Source: Marinomonas arctica (GTDB taxonomy: Bacteria; Pseudomonadota; Gammaproteobacteria; Pseudomonadales; Marinomonadaceae). Taken from it: a DNA stretch of 64,000 nt. Where the stretch lies: NCBI RefSeq assembly GCF_003259225.1, contig NZ_QHJF01000011.1, forward strand, positions 62,001 through 126,000. Direction: 5' to 3'. The notes beneath the pieces were generated by a model that saw only the letters and a program-made list of their open reading frames with translations, was not told the origin of the DNA and ran no database searches. Below are positions 27,355-37,424 of this stretch, in pieces. The translations under genes were made by a program, and so were the position numbers. Positions within the stretch are counted from its first letter, which is position 1. Each line of letters begins with the position of its first letter.

Positions 27355-30300
27355 CTAAAAATTCAACTCTACCCTTGGTTTGCTGCTGTTGGAAAGGTCG
27401 ATTTCAGGCGAGCAAAGAAAAATTCGTGATGAAGCGATACCTTCATTGACCAAATAGTCTTTTAAATGATCCGCACGTTTTTGTGCCAGCATTTTGGCCT
27501 TGTCCCTAGTGTCATCATCGATCGCGACGGGAGGCTTCTGCAAGCCCAGATCGAGATAACTGGCGATACCACAGGCCTTTAGTTGGCTGTCTTTTTTGTC
27601 TTTCATCAACGCGCTGAGCTGTTGTAAGAAAATGGTTTGAGATTCATTTAAGTTACTGTCTTGCGCTGTGAACATCAGCGGTTCTACACGAATTCTCAGT
27701 AGCTGGTCTCCGGCAAATTGAGCAATGCTGATGACGTTTGCGTAGGGCACGAAGGTTTGCATTAAGTAAGTACTCGAGGCACTAAACAGTGCTTTTCGAA
27801 CCGGTAAGAGTAAGAAGTCTTGCCAACCAAATGCTGGGTTTTCGATATCACCAGACAGTGGAATATCTAAGTCAATATTGTTGTTGCTGTCTTTTAAGAC
27901 GCTAACAGCAATATTGAATGGTACGGCTCCCGCCTTGACAACAGTACTGCTGTCTTGGCGACCGCCTAGATCAAACTCTCTTAATAGAATATTTGAATTG
28001 CCACTCAGTATACCGTTTTTAGATTTGAGCTTTAGATCAAGATCTAATTGTCCTGAGTCAATCTGATAACCCAAAACAGTGGCAATGTAGGACGAATAAG
28101 GCGGCAGTTCGGCTTCTTTTATGATCACTTCACTGTCTAAAGTCAGTTTGTCGGCAAGAGGCCAAATGGTTACATCACCTTGTAAGATGGTATATTTGCC
28201 GTTGCGAGCTTTCAAGGCCAGTACTGTGGCTTGATCTTTCTTTTGCGTGTTGAGGTTGCGCAAAGACAAGGTATCGATTTCTAATGTGCGCTGCAAGGCA
28301 GGCGAAATGCTGTTATCTTGCACATAAATACTGGATGATCCAGTAGTGTCATAAGCGTCTAAAATCACATAATAAGGCGCTTTGAAAGCGGGGTTTTGTT
28401 CTGCCTGTTGTGTGTTTTTAATGACATTTTTAGCGTCTTCTTCCCTAGGCGACGTGCGATTTTTCACTGACGTTTGTGGCGGTTTCTGTTGTTCGGTCTC
28501 GACAAAAACAAGGTTTTCAATGCGTTTTTGCGCATCTAATATCAGGTTTACCTTGGCGGAGTCTACAGTGATCTGCTTGATTTTAGCGCCGTCTTGAGTC
28601 GCGTTTGCCTGTTCGATTTTGATGTTGCCAATTTGGCTTAACGGCAGCAGTGCTCGATTGTCATTGGACCCAGAAATCGCTTCTGAGACAATTAAATTGG
28701 CAATGTTTAATTGCGCTAGGGAAGCGTCAAAATCTTTGTCTTGTTGGGTAAAAGTCAGACCTGTGATGTCCGCATTGCGCCAAGAGGCGAGGCGTTTTGT
28801 ATCACTCAGCAAGCTATCGACTGATTCACTGGTAATATTAATATTACTGCCTTTTATGGCGGGTGGCTGCTGATTGATTTGTTCAACGTTTAGCTGTTCG
28901 GCGGTCAATGTTGCGCGACCTAGTGAAAATAGCTTCTGATTGCTTTGTGTTGCTTTTAACCCTTCGATATTAATGTTTAGCTGCGTGTTTTTGGCTGAAA
29001 CAGTATCGCCATCTTTTTGTAGGGCAAGTGTGTTTGACAAGTTGAACACATCGTAATTCGCCGTGTTCCCAGCTTGTTGTACAGCGAGGTCACTGCTGCG
29101 TATTTCCGTAAATAGTGAGGCCGTTAAGATATCTTTGGTGTCCACATTAACCGCTACATTATCAAGTGACATAGCAAGTTGCTTGTTTTGCAAAGCAAGG
29201 CTATCAAGTGAAACGGCCAATATGTCTAGGTTTACTTGTGTTGAGTCGAGGTTGGCCGTGAGCCCTAATTGCTCATCTTGTTTGACGTTAAAAGGTGCAT
29301 TGAGCGTTAGCTGATCAAATTGTACCTTTTGCTCTGCTTGTGTCAAAAATACGCTATTGAGCGTTAATGTAAAATCTCCAATAGCGGTTAAGCTGAGTTC
29401 ATCTTGTTTTACGTCGAATGGTGTGGTCAATTTCATTGCATCAAGCTGTGCTTGTAAATCGTCTTGAGTGAATGCAAAGCCTTCGATTTGTGTATCCAGC
29501 GTCCCTGTTGTTGCTAACCCAAGTTCGCCTTGTTGTAGACTAAATGGGGTGTTTAATGAAAGCGTATCAAACTGTACTTTTTGATCTGATTGGCTGTAGG
29601 ACAGTTGTTCTAGTTGCGCCTCGACATGACCTTTTGTTGCGAGTCCTGCGGTATCTTGTTTTACATCATAGGGGGTTTTTAGTGACAGGGTAGCCAGCTG
29701 TGCCATTACTTCGCCTTGAGTAAAAGCGAGCTCTTTAAGTTGTACAGCGACGTTGCCTGTGGCGGATAGCCCAGATTCACCTCGTTCGAGGTTAAAAGGT
29801 GTCTCTAATGCTAGCCTTTCAAAGGCGATTTTTTGCTCAGCTTGGGTAAAAGATGACTGCGTCGATTGCAGATTAATAGCGCCTGCTGCCATTACCTTAT
29901 CAGCAGAGCTGAATTGAAAAGCCGATTGTGACAGCGCAAGAGAGGTGGATTTTGTCGTGACTTTATCCTGTGCGTTGAGAGGAAATTCAAGTTCATCAAT
30001 CTGTGTGTTGATTGTGAGGTTTTTTATATCAAAAACGGGAGCGCCATTGGCTTGTGTTTGCGCGAACTGAAAACGTCCTGTTAAGTCTAGTTGTCCTTTG
30101 CCTTCATGGTAGGGTGAGGGCAAAAAATGACGCAGACTTTGAATCGGTAGGTATACCTTGGTGATATCGATGTCCGCAGTGGCTTGTTCTGGCGAGTAGT
30201 CAAATTGACTGTCTAAAGACATGGTTGCTTCGTTCAACAGGGCGGATAGAGAAACATCGCCTTTCCAACTTAACCCTTGTCCTGATAAATCATTGACCGA

Positions 30301-30849
30301 TAAATTTTTCAAGATAAAGGTGTCTGACGTTGCCGGCAGATTTAGGTCTGGTTGGCGAGATAGATTGACTTGGCTGTTGGTAAATGAAAAAGATGGCAGT
30401 GTGATCGTCCAAGGCGTTGCTGGTTCAGACTCTTGTTCCGGCGGTTGTTGATCTTCTGGGGTAATGAATTGTGCGGTATTAATACCCGCAACGATCCAAT
30501 CTTTTTCAAGTTGAGTAACGACCAAGTGTAGGTCTTCAATTTTGGCTTCAGATAAGTGGACGGTTTTAGTGAAAAGAGGCCATATTTCTACTTCAACAAT
30601 AGCGCGTTTGAGCGTGAGTGTATCTTGGGTGTTATCTTGAATCACAACGTCTTTTATATCGATTTTAGGCGGGAAAAAATCGACTTTTAGTTTGCCAATC
30701 GACAGTGTTTGCCCTTGTTGTTGAATGTAAGACGTTAAATAGTGTTCCGCAACAAAAGGAGTCGCCAACCATAAACTGGTAATAAGCGCGGTTACGCCCG
30801 CAAATGGGTAGAATATAAAGTGGCGAAAGTGTCGGCGTGTCATCATCAT
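27355..30849 (-). CDS. Large AsmA/DUF748-type envelope protein with internal repeats
   Basis: The 1,164-residue protein starts MMMTRRHFRHFIF with one N-terminal membrane anchor. A long beta-rich periplasmic part of the AsmA/DUF748 type follows, and the C-terminal region (about 1070-1164) resembles OmpA-like domains (RADHLKDYLVNEGIASSRIFL). Residues of about 330-540 contain about five units of 40-48 residues of the form L-x-L-x-TPF-x(3)-Q-x-ELGL-x-T-x-G. AsmA-like proteins are thought to form bridges for lipid transport between the membranes. I use the ATG cluster at 30841-30849; the frame extends into ybaN but that part is not family-like. Confidence 0.88.
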   Translation of the reverse strand: MMMTRRHFRHFIFYPFAGVTALITSLWLATPFVAEHYLTSYIQQQGQTLSIGKLKVDFFPPKIDIKDVVIQDNTQDTLTLKRAIVEVEIWPLFTKTVHLSEAKIEDLHLVVTQLEKDWIVAGINTAQFITPEDQQPPEQESEPATPWTITLPSFSFTNSQVNLSRQPDLNLPATSDTFILKNLSVNDLSGQGLSWKGDVSLSALLNEATMSLDSQFDYSPEQATADIDITKVYLPIQSLRHFLPSPYHEGKGQLDLTGRFQFAQTQANGAPVFDIKNLTINTQIDELEFPLNAQDKVTTKSTSLALSQSAFQFSSADKVMAAGAINLQSTQSSFTQAEQKIAFERLALETPFNLERGESGLSATGNVAVQLKELAFTQGEVMAQLATLSLKTPYDVKQDTAGLATKGHVEAQLEQLSYSQSDQKVQFDTLSLNTPFSLQQGELGLATTGTLDTQIEGFAFTQDDLQAQLDAMKLTTPFDVKQDELSLTAIGDFTLTLNSVFLTQAEQKVQFDQLTLNAPFNVKQDEQLGLTANLDSTQVNLDILAVSLDSLALQNKQLAMSLDNVAVNVDTKDILTASLFTEIRSSDLAVQQAGNTANYDVFNLSNTLALQKDGDTVSAKNTQLNINIEGLKATQSNQKLFSLGRATLTAEQLNVEQINQQPPAIKGSNINITSESVDSLLSDTKRLASWRNADITGLTFTQQDKDFDASLAQLNIANLIVSEAISGSNDNRALLPLSQIGNIKIEQANATQDGAKIKQITVDSAKVNLILDAQKRIENLVFVETEQQKPPQTSVKNRTSPREEDAKNVIKNTQQAEQNPAFKAPYYVILDAYDTTGSSSIYVQDNSISPALQRTLEIDTLSLRNLNTQKKDQATVLALKARNGKYTILQGDVTIWPLADKLTLDSEVIIKEAELPPYSSYIATVLGYQIDSGQLDLDLKLKSKNGILSGNSNILLREFDLGGRQDSSTVVKAGAVPFNIAVSVLKDSNNNIDLDIPLSGDIENPAFGWQDFLLLPVRKALFSASSTYLMQTFVPYANVISIAQFAGDQLLRIRVEPLMFTAQDSNLNESQTIFLQQLSALMKDKKDSQLKACGIASYLDLGLQKPPVAIDDDTRDKAKMLAQKRADHLKDYLVNEGIASSRIFLCSPEIDLSNSSKPRVELNF

Positions 30850-30875
30850 AAAGCTTGTCAAAATACCTGTAAAAA

Positions 30876-31274
30876 TTAGCGGGTTTTGTCGTTGTCTTCT
30901 GTACGAATTGGCATGCGCAGTAAGTAAGTCATGACACATAAACCGATTATAAGCAGCCCAATGGTTGCCCAAAAACGCGAGACAACAAACATAGAGATAG
31001 TCATACCGATCCACATGAAAAGAATAGCGCGGTTTCGTGCGCGTCGTGGAATGCCATCGGAGGACTGCCAATCATGCACAATAGGACCAAAAAATTTGTG
31101 ATTGAGCAACCAAGAATGAAATCGTTTGGACGATTTAGAAAAACACCAAGCGGCTAACAATACGAATGGCGTGGTAGGAAGCAAAGGTAAAAAAATACCA
31201 ATAATGCCGGATATGAGAGAGAACCATCCCAATAGCAGATACAGAATTCGCTTTCCTTGCATAGGCAGGCCCAT
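30876..31274 (-). CDS. YbaN/DUF454 inner-membrane protein
   Basis: The 132-residue protein has three or four membrane segments and LGWFSLISGIIGIFLPLLPTTPFVLLAAWCFSKSSKRFH, the DUF454 core. Start choice between residues 1 and 5 is open. It lies just upstream of, and probably with, the AsmA-like gene. Function unknown. Confidence 0.9.
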   Translation of the reverse strand: MGLPMQGKRILYLLLGWFSLISGIIGIFLPLLPTTPFVLLAAWCFSKSSKRFHSWLLNHKFFGPIVHDWQSSDGIPRRARNRAILFMWIGMTISMFVVSRFWATIGLLIIGLCVMTYLLRMPIRTEDNDKTR

Positions 31275-31327
31275 CTTAGTGAGAAGAAAAACGGGCTTTC
31301 ATGATGCTGCCCGTTTTTATTATGGCG

Positions 31328-31996
31328 TTATTTTCCCGAATGGAAAATAGCCTCCATGCTTTCTTCTTCTGCATTTTCGACAAGAGGCCAGCCACCAAGA
31401 CGCTTTAAACGATTGACCATTTCACAGAACAGCTCAGCTGTTTTTTCGGTATCGTATTTTGCTGAATGGGCTTCTGAGTTGCTAAACGGAATAGATGCCG
31501 CTTCACAGGCTTTTGCCAATACGGTTTGTCCAAATACCAAGCCTGCTAGGCTGGCAGTGTCGAAGCTAGAAAAAGGGTGAAATGGATTACGTTTAATATC
31601 CGCACGCTCAATGGCGGCATTTAAAAAGCCATGATCAAAAGACGCATTGTGGCCAACTAATATGGCACGCTTGCAGCCAACGGACTTTAGCTCTTTACGC
31701 ACTTTAGTAAACATTTGGTTGATGGCCTCGCTTTCTGGCATGTCTTGTCTGCCGGGAGCAAAGGGATCAATGCCAGTAAAGTCGAGTGCGGCTTTTTCAA
31801 GGTTGGCACCTTCAAATGGCTTGATTAAAAACTCTAAGGTTTCATGGATATACATGTCGCCATTTTCATCCATTCGTAGGATGCTGGCGGCCATTTCTAA
31901 TAAAGCATCGGTTTTTTGATTAAAGCCTGCGGTCTCTACGTCGATAACAACAGGTAGGAAGCCGCGGAATCTATCTTTGATTTCATGGTTTGACAA
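31328..31996 (-). CDS. rnt: Ribonuclease T
   Basis: This is a DEDD-family 3' exonuclease that trims tRNA and other stable RNA ends. Motif Exo I is VIDVETAGF; the middle has [15 protein letters not shown] and the end has [14 protein letters not shown]. Length (222) is normal for RNase T. It is divergent from motY, a neighbourhood also seen in other marine gammaproteobacteria. Confidence 0.95.
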   Translation of the reverse strand: MSNHEIKDRFRGFLPVVIDVETAGFNQKTDALLEMAASILRMDENGDMYIHETLEFLIKPFEGANLEKAALDFTGIDPFAPGRQDMPESEAINQMFTKVRKELKSVGCKRAILVGHNASFDHGFLNAAIERADIKRNPFHPFSSFDTASLAGLVFGQTVLAKACEAASIPFSNSEAHSAKYDTEKTAELFCEMVNRLKRLGGWPLVENAEEESMEAIFHSGK

Positions 31997-32091
31997 AAGA
32001 AGGTCCTTAATTCTGCCGCTTGATCAACAGTAACGGTATACAATAGGATCGGATCATAACACATTTGATAATGCTTGAACGAGATGTCTAA

Positions 32092-32979
32092 ATGGGAATT
32101 CCCCAACAACTTCTAATTCGCACCACATTTATGCTCACTATGGCCATGCCATTTGCGCACGCTAATGCCATTATTCATTACCAATCCGGTATTTCCGATT
32201 CTGAGTGGCTGCTTTCCGGCGATATATTTTCGTGCAGTTTAACGCATCCGGTGCCGAATTATGGTGAAGGTCACTTTATCAAAGAAGCGGGTGAGCCAAT
32301 GAAATTTATTTTGCAGCCGCAAAATGAAAAATTAGGCCCCGGTCAAGTGTACATTATTTCTCAAGCACCAGATTGGTCTCCCGGAGTGAAGCCCGAGACC
32401 TTGGATATTTTGTCTTACCCAGGTTACGGTTTGACCGTTGAAGTGGGTGGTAAAGTGGCTGAAAGAATGTTGACGAGCCTAGATCGTGGGCGTCACCCTG
32501 TGGTGGCGGGAACGGCGTGGGAAAATAGCCGTGAGACTATAGAAGTGGGGTTGTCGAACATTAATTTTGCGCCAGCTTACACAGAATTTCGGCGCTGTTT
32601 GGCCAGCTTATTGCCGGTAAATTACGATCAAATTGCGAGAACGGCGGCGTTATTTCCAACCAATGGGGTGAACCTGACAGATCGGATTAAGGCGCGTTTG
32701 GATCTCGTCGCCTTGTATGTTTCTTCAGACCCTAGTGTGGAATATATTTATATTGATGGCCATACTGATTCGATTGGTTCGCGTCGAGATAACCGCGAGC
32801 TATCAAAAGAGCGTGCTGAAAGGGTGACGTCTTATCTTTTGGAGAAAGGGGTGCCTGCTGACAAAATTATTTCCCGTTATCATGGTGATCGATACCCAGC
32901 GATGACAAACAATACCGCTTCAGGTCGAGAGCGTAACCGACGCGTAACGATTCGTTTAGAAAAGATAGATGCGAATTGA
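32092..32979 (+). CDS. motY: Sodium-type flagellar motor protein MotY
   Basis: A signal peptide (cleavage after AFAHANA, about residue 25) is followed by a MotY-type N-terminal domain (FSCSLTHPVPNYGEGHF to FRRCLASLLP). A C-terminal OmpA-like peptidoglycan-binding domain follows (IDGHTDSIGSRRDNRELSKERAERV). MotY forms the T ring that anchors PomAB-type stators in polar flagella. The two-cysteine pattern fits the family. Confidence 0.9.
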   Translation: MGIPQQLLIRTTFMLTMAMPFAHANAIIHYQSGISDSEWLLSGDIFSCSLTHPVPNYGEGHFIKEAGEPMKFILQPQNEKLGPGQVYIISQAPDWSPGVKPETLDILSYPGYGLTVEVGGKVAERMLTSLDRGRHPVVAGTAWENSRETIEVGLSNINFAPAYTEFRRCLASLLPVNYDQIARTAALFPTNGVNLTDRIKARLDLVALYVSSDPSVEYIYIDGHTDSIGSRRDNRELSKERAERVTSYLLEKGVPADKIISRYHGDRYPAMTNNTASGRERNRRVTIRLEKIDAN

Positions 32980-33016
32980 TTTTCCAACTTTTTACCTGTT
33001 TTGAAACTAGGTTAAC

Positions 33017-33058
33017 GCCCCACTTTGCTGAATTTATCTGAGCAAAGAGGGGCTTTTT
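33017..33058 (+). terminator. Terminator after motY
   Basis: GCCCCACTTTGCT and AGCAAAGAGGGGC pair, followed by TTTTT. Confidence 0.88.
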
Positions 33059-33166
33059 GCTTGCTAAGCAAGAATCGAGATCTTACACTTACAGCCCCTT
33101 TTTTAAATTATTAGCGCCGCCATGTACTGGTGTGGGAGCGCGAGCTCGTTGAGGAGAATAGAGATA

Positions 33167-34399
33167 ATGTCTGACGTGAAGAAGGTAGTGCTTGCCTATT
33201 CTGGCGGCCTGGATACTTCCGTAATCGCGAAGTGGCTTCAAGAAGAGTATAACTGTGAAGTGGTTACCTTTACCGCTGATTTGGGTCAGGGTGAGGAAGT
33301 TGAACCAGCTCGTGCTAAAGCTCAAGCGTTGGGTATTAAGGAAATCTACATTGAAGATTTGCGCGAAGAATTCGTTCGCGACTTCGTTTTCCCTATGTTC
33401 CGTGCCAACACTATTTACGAAGGTGAATACCTATTAGGTACATCTATTGCGCGTCCTTTGATCGCGAAACGCTTGATCGAAATCGCCAATGAAACTGGCG
33501 CTGATGCGATTGCCCATGGCGCGACTGGTAAAGGTAACGACCAAGTCCGTTTCGAGCTTGGTGCATATGCTTTGAAACCTGGCGTAAAAGTGATTGCGCC
33601 TTGGCGTGAATGGGACCTAACGTCTCGTGAAACCCTAATGGCGTACTGTGAAAAACACAATATCCCAGTGGATTTCTCAACGAAGAAGAAAAAATCTCCT
33701 TATTCTATGGACGCTAACCTACTGCACATTTCTTTTGAAGGTGATCAGTTGGAAGACCCATGGACAGAGCCAGAAGACGATATGTGGCGCTGGTCCGTGT
33801 CTCCTGAAGACGCACCAAATGAAGCGACTTACATTGAAATCGGTTACGAAAAAGGCGACCCAGTGTCTATTAATGGCGAAGTCATGTCTCCTGCCACTAT
33901 CTTGGAAACATTGAACAAGGTTGGCGGAGCGAATGGCATTGGTCGTGTTGACATCGTAGAAAACCGTTTCGTAGGCATGAAAGCGCGTGGTTGCTATGAA
34001 ACACCTGGTGGCACCATCATGATGAAAGCACACCGTGCGATTGAGTCTATTACGTTAGACCGTGAAGCGATGCACCTAAAAGATGAGATGATGCCGCGTT
34101 ATGCGAAGTTGATTTACAATGGCTTCTGGTGGTCGGAAGAGCGTCGTATGATTCAAGCTTTGATCGATACGTCACAAAAATACGTGAGCGGTACTGTGCG
34201 TCTTAAACTGTACAAGGGCAACGTAAGTGTGGTTGGTCGTCAATCAGCAAACAGCTTGTTTGACAGCAAAATTGCGACATTTGAAGACGATGCAGGTGCA
34301 TACGATCAAAAAGACGCAGCGGGCTTTATTAAGCTAAATGCCTTGCGTATGCGTATTGCCGCTCAAAAAGGCCGTGGTTTTCTAGATTCTGATAAGTAA
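33167..34399 (+). CDS. argG: Argininosuccinate synthase
   Basis: The protein joins citrulline and aspartate with ATP in arginine synthesis. The N-terminal ATP loop is [33 protein letters not shown] and the C-terminal [10 protein letters not shown] are also typical. I use the ATG at 33167 with GAGGAG upstream; the frame from 33122 adds a non-family leader. It is a single gene with its own terminator. Confidence 0.97.
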   Translation: MSDVKKVVLAYSGGLDTSVIAKWLQEEYNCEVVTFTADLGQGEEVEPARAKAQALGIKEIYIEDLREEFVRDFVFPMFRANTIYEGEYLLGTSIARPLIAKRLIEIANETGADAIAHGATGKGNDQVRFELGAYALKPGVKVIAPWREWDLTSRETLMAYCEKHNIPVDFSTKKKKSPYSMDANLLHISFEGDQLEDPWTEPEDDMWRWSVSPEDAPNEATYIEIGYEKGDPVSINGEVMSPATILETLNKVGGANGIGRVDIVENRFVGMKARGCYETPGGTIMMKAHRAIESITLDREAMHLKDEMMPRYAKLIYNGFWWSEERRMIQALIDTSQKYVSGTVRLKLYKGNVSVVGRQSANSLFDSKIATFEDDAGAYDQKDAAGFIKLNALRMRIAAQKGRGFLDSDK

Positions 34400-34443
34400 T
34401 CGTTGGTTACGTTAAAAGTAGCGATTTAGAAAAATAAGCTTTC

Positions 34444-34482
34444 AAAAAACGCTCCGTTCTTGCAGAATTGGAGCGTTTTTTA
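34444..34482 (+). terminator. Terminator after argG
   Basis: AAAAAACGCTCC and GGAGCGTTTTTT form a stem, ending in a long T run. Confidence 0.92.
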
Positions 34483-34600
34483 TTTTTGTACACTTGGTCA
34501 GTATTCGCTGGTGAATTGACATAGCATGTCGTTTTGCAGAATGAACAGTAGAATGAAATGTGCCGATACGTAAAGCACGCTGATCTGAAGGAAGAGAATT

Positions 34601-35494
34601 ATGACAATTTATAACTTTGGTTCGATTAACCTCGACCACCTTTATCAGCTAGATCATTTTGTTCGCCCTGGCGAGACCATGGCGTCTAATAGCTACCAAT
34701 GTTTATTGGGTGGCAAAGGAGCAAACCAATCTGTTGCGCTTGCTAAAGCGGGTGCTGATGTAAAACACGTCGGTGCGATTCACCACAGTGATCAAGCGGT
34801 TATTGATCAGCTAGAATCCCTTGGTGTGAATACAGACCTAATAAGCCGAATTGATGTGCCAACGGGTCATGCGATTATTCAGCTAACCAAAGAAGCAGAA
34901 AATTCGATCATTTTGTACCAAGGCGCGAACCATGCGCTGACGGAAGATCAGGTTGATCAAGTGTTATCCAATGCTAACGCTGGTGATTGGGTGTTATTGC
35001 AAAACGAAACGAACCTTATTGAATATATCATGCGCAAAGCGCAAGAAAATAAAGTTAAGGTCGCGTTTAATCCAGCACCAATGGACGCTGAACTCACCAA
35101 GAAAGTGCTTGATTTTGTTGACCTGTTAATTGTGAACGAAGTTGAAGCCATGGATTTGATCGGCACAACGGATATCGACAGCACCATTGAAGCCTTCCCG
35201 AAGGTTTACCCAGATTTAGCCGTATTAATGACGCTTGGTAAGGCCGGTGTGTGTTACTTTGATGGAGAAGAGCGTTTGTCGGTAAAGGCATTTTCTGTCG
35301 ACGCGGTTGATACCACAGCGGCGGGAGATACTTTTATTGGTTTCTGCTTGTCGTCTCTTATGAAGGGCGATGACATGAAGCAAGCCATAACGCGTGCCTG
35401 TGCAGCATCTGCTATTTGCGTTACTCGTTTAGGTGCGGCGTCATCCATACCAACACAAGATGAAGTGACGGCCTTTCTTGCCAAACACAGTTAG
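34601..35494 (+). CDS. rbsK: Ribokinase (PfkB family)
   Basis: The 297 residues match ribokinase: N-terminal FGSINLDHLYQLDHFVRPGET, the GGKGANQSVALAKAGADV signature, and the C-terminal anion-hole motif DTTAAGDTFIGF with the catalytic Asp. It phosphorylates ribose. The next gene, 75 bases on, releases ribose from nucleosides, so the pair is probably a salvage operon. Confidence 0.92.
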   Translation: MTIYNFGSINLDHLYQLDHFVRPGETMASNSYQCLLGGKGANQSVALAKAGADVKHVGAIHHSDQAVIDQLESLGVNTDLISRIDVPTGHAIIQLTKEAENSIILYQGANHALTEDQVDQVLSNANAGDWVLLQNETNLIEYIMRKAQENKVKVAFNPAPMDAELTKKVLDFVDLLIVNEVEAMDLIGTTDIDSTIEAFPKVYPDLAVLMTLGKAGVCYFDGEERLSVKAFSVDAVDTTAAGDTFIGFCLSSLMKGDDMKQAITRACAASAICVTRLGAASSIPTQDEVTAFLAKHS

Positions 35495-35569
35495 TTAAAA
35501 GCAAGGCATTCAGGATGTCTAGCCAAGAATACATAGCCAAAAATGTACAGCGAAAAGAGGAAGTGAAAC

Positions 35570-36511
35570 ATGGCTCGTAAAATTATTATTGATACCGATC
35601 CAGGAATAGACGATGCAATGGCGATCTTCTTCGCCTTTCAAGCACCACAGCTTGATGTATTGGGCTTAACAACCACATTTGGTAATGTGTCTGTGGATTT
35701 AGCGACACAAAATGCCATTACCTTGACCGAGATTGCTAAGGTTAATGTGCCCGTTGCAAAAGGCGTTGCTGTCCCAAGTAAAATTGCACCACGCCCACAC
35801 CCTGACTTTGTTCATGGCAAAGACGGCTTCGGTAATATCGACTGGCCAGCACCACAAGGTAAAGCTATCGAGAAAAGCGCCGCTCAGTTTATCGTGGATA
35901 CTGTTCGCCAATACCCAGGTGAAGTGACGATTATCGCACTTGGTCCATTGGGCAACCTAGCGAAAGCCCTTGAGCTTGACCCAGAAGTAGCCAGCCTAGT
36001 AGACGAAGTGGTTTTGATGGGGGGAACGGCCATTGAATACGGTAATGTCTCTCCGGTTGCGGAAGCCAATATTATGAACGACCCACACGCGGCGGACATT
36101 GTCTTCACGGCGCCTTGGCAAGTGACTATGATTGGTTTGGATGTAACCCATCAGGTGTTGTTGGACAACACTGTGTTGGAGCGTATTAAAAAAGCCAATC
36201 CAGTCGAGGGTGGTTTCTTGTACGATTGCGCTCAGCATTACATTAATTTCTACAGTAGCCGTTTCGATATGGATGGTTGTTATTTCCATGATGCTTCGAC
36301 CATTGCTTATGTGATGGACCCGAGTATTTTTGGTGTAGAGCTTGGTGCTGTGCGTGTTGCCTGTGACGGTATTGGTATCGGCCAAACGATTTTTGCACCA
36401 CAAGGTATGACTTTCCCAGAGCCACATTGGAACGATGTGCCTATGACACAAGTCTGTATGGAAGTGGATAGCGAGAAATTGCTCAAACTGTTTGAGACAA
36501 CCTTGTCTTAA
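35570..36511 (+). CDS. Inosine/uridine-preferring nucleoside hydrolase
   Basis: The 313-residue protein has the calcium-binding DTDPGIDDAMAI motif at the N-terminus and VVLMGGTAIEYGNVSPVAEANIMNDPHAA. It splits nucleosides into base and ribose. The substrate (RihA, B or C type) cannot be set from sequence alone. Cotranscription with rbsK is likely, as there is no terminator between them. Confidence 0.93.
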   Translation: MARKIIIDTDPGIDDAMAIFFAFQAPQLDVLGLTTTFGNVSVDLATQNAITLTEIAKVNVPVAKGVAVPSKIAPRPHPDFVHGKDGFGNIDWPAPQGKAIEKSAAQFIVDTVRQYPGEVTIIALGPLGNLAKALELDPEVASLVDEVVLMGGTAIEYGNVSPVAEANIMNDPHAADIVFTAPWQVTMIGLDVTHQVLLDNTVLERIKKANPVEGGFLYDCAQHYINFYSSRFDMDGCYFHDASTIAYVMDPSIFGVELGAVRVACDGIGIGQTIFAPQGMTFPEPHWNDVPMTQVCMEVDSEKLLKLFETTLS

Positions 36512-36537
36512 CGGGTTAGAATGGCGCAATCTAACGC

Positions 36538-36570
36538 AAAGGCATGGCAGTATTGTCCATGCCTTTTTTA
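36538..36570 (+). terminator. Terminator after the nucleoside hydrolase
   Basis: AAAGGCATGG and CCATGCCTTT pair, followed by Ts, 27 bases after the stop codon. It also precedes the RRM gene by less than 20 bases. Confidence 0.88.
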
Positions 36571-36587
36571 TTTATGAAGAGAAAAAT

Positions 36588-36860
36588 ATGAAACTATTAG
36601 TCAGAAACCTTGCCCGCAACACCACAGAAGAAGAATTGAGAAGCTTGTTTGCCGTTCACGGTACATTGCAGTCTTGTACTATTGTGATGGACAAAGAGAC
36701 AGGTGAATCGAAAGGCTTTGCCTTCGTTGAAATGCCAAAAGTGGGTGAGGCGAAAGTCGCCATCAAAACGCTTAATGGCATGGACGTAGATGGCTCTAAA
36801 ATTCGCGTTAAGAAAGCGGAAGAAGCAGCACCTAAAAAATCGGCAGACGATGCTGAATAA
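36588..36860 (+). CDS. RRM-domain RNA-binding protein
   Basis: A single RNA-recognition motif fills the 90 residues: RNP2 MKLLVRNL at the start, RNP1 KGFAFVEM in the middle, then a charged tail (KKAEEAAPKKSADDAE). Similar small RRM proteins occur in cyanobacteria and marine proteobacteria and are often cold-linked; that role is not shown here. The ATG at 36588 follows a GAAGAGAAA ribosome site. Confidence 0.93.
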   Translation: MKLLVRNLARNTTEEELRSLFAVHGTLQSCTIVMDKETGESKGFAFVEMPKVGEAKVAIKTLNGMDVDGSKIRVKKAEEAAPKKSADDAE

Positions 36861-36923
36861 ATCCATATAAACACACATTAGGTCTGCCGATTTCCTCGCT
36901 TGTTAGTATGTGATAAGCGAGGA
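36837..36923. repeat. Two hairpins around the RRM stop codon
   Basis: AAATCGGCAGAC (36837-36848, inside the gene) pairs perfectly with GTCTGCCGATTT (36882-36893), a 12-bp stem that encloses the stop codon. The next bases form a second stem, TCCTCGCTT/AAGCGAGGA (36893-36923). The second may act as a terminator for the converging gene; the first would place the gene's end in an RNA loop. Confidence 0.6.
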
Positions 36924-36928
36924 GTGAA

Positions 36929-37255
36929 CTAGGAATGAGCGTCGGCAAATTCTTTGATGAAAGCCACGTCTTTGCTTGAAATAGTATGATAGCTAAGCTT
37001 TATGTAATGTTTGTTATGTTCGTTAAACACATCTAATTGCGGATCACACAATATCTTGATTGTGGCTGTTTTTCCCTCATGAATCGCTTTTAGCTCTAGC
37101 TTTACCATTTTTGACCCTTGTAAACCTTCTGGCGCTTCCACTTCTATCATTTGAGTTGATATGTGTGTGCAATGGATCGGCATAGTTTTACCGTTGGTTA
37201 AAAACAGTGTCCCTGTCCAAAAACAACGAACATAAGGGGAATGTGAAATAGACAT
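36929..37255 (-). CDS. Hypothetical protein, PilZ-like length
   Basis: The 108-residue protein is beta-rich with no signal peptide (GTLFLTNGKTMPIHCTHIS, KMVKLELKAIHEGK, HYIKLSYHTISSKD). The fold could be PilZ-like, but the RxxxR c-di-GMP motif is absent, so I leave it unnamed. An AAAGG ribosome site precedes the ATG. Confidence 0.7.
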   Translation of the reverse strand: MSISHSPYVRCFWTGTLFLTNGKTMPIHCTHISTQMIEVEAPEGLQGSKMVKLELKAIHEGKTATIKILCDPQLDVFNEHNKHYIKLSYHTISSKDVAFIKEFADAHS

Positions 37256-37362
37256 TGCTTTACCTTTTGTAAAATGAAGACTCAGGCCAAAAATGACGCT
37301 TTTGGGAGTGCCATTATAGTGTAAGATTGCAGAGATGTGATAGCTAGATAAAATTGATATGG

Positions 37363-37401
37363 ATCAAGATGTTGCGCCATGTCTATGAGCAACATCTTGA
37401 T
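37363..37401 (-). terminator. Inverted repeat after the aminotransferase gene
   Basis: ATCAAGATGTTGC and GCAACATCTTGAT form a perfect 13-bp stem about 24 bases beyond the stop codon. There is no clear T run, but it is the best terminator candidate. Confidence 0.6.
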
Positions 37402-37424
37402 TATTGGGGATACATTAGTCTTGT

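Noticed and set aside
28382..28873. Plus-strand open frames inside the AsmA-like gene
   Set aside because: Antisense frames caused by the codon use of the large gene; serine/leucine-rich with no family match.
36929..37255. PilZ c-di-GMP receptor
   Set aside because: Length and beta-rich character fit, but the RxxxR and [DN]xSxxG motifs are missing, so no c-di-GMP role is claimed.
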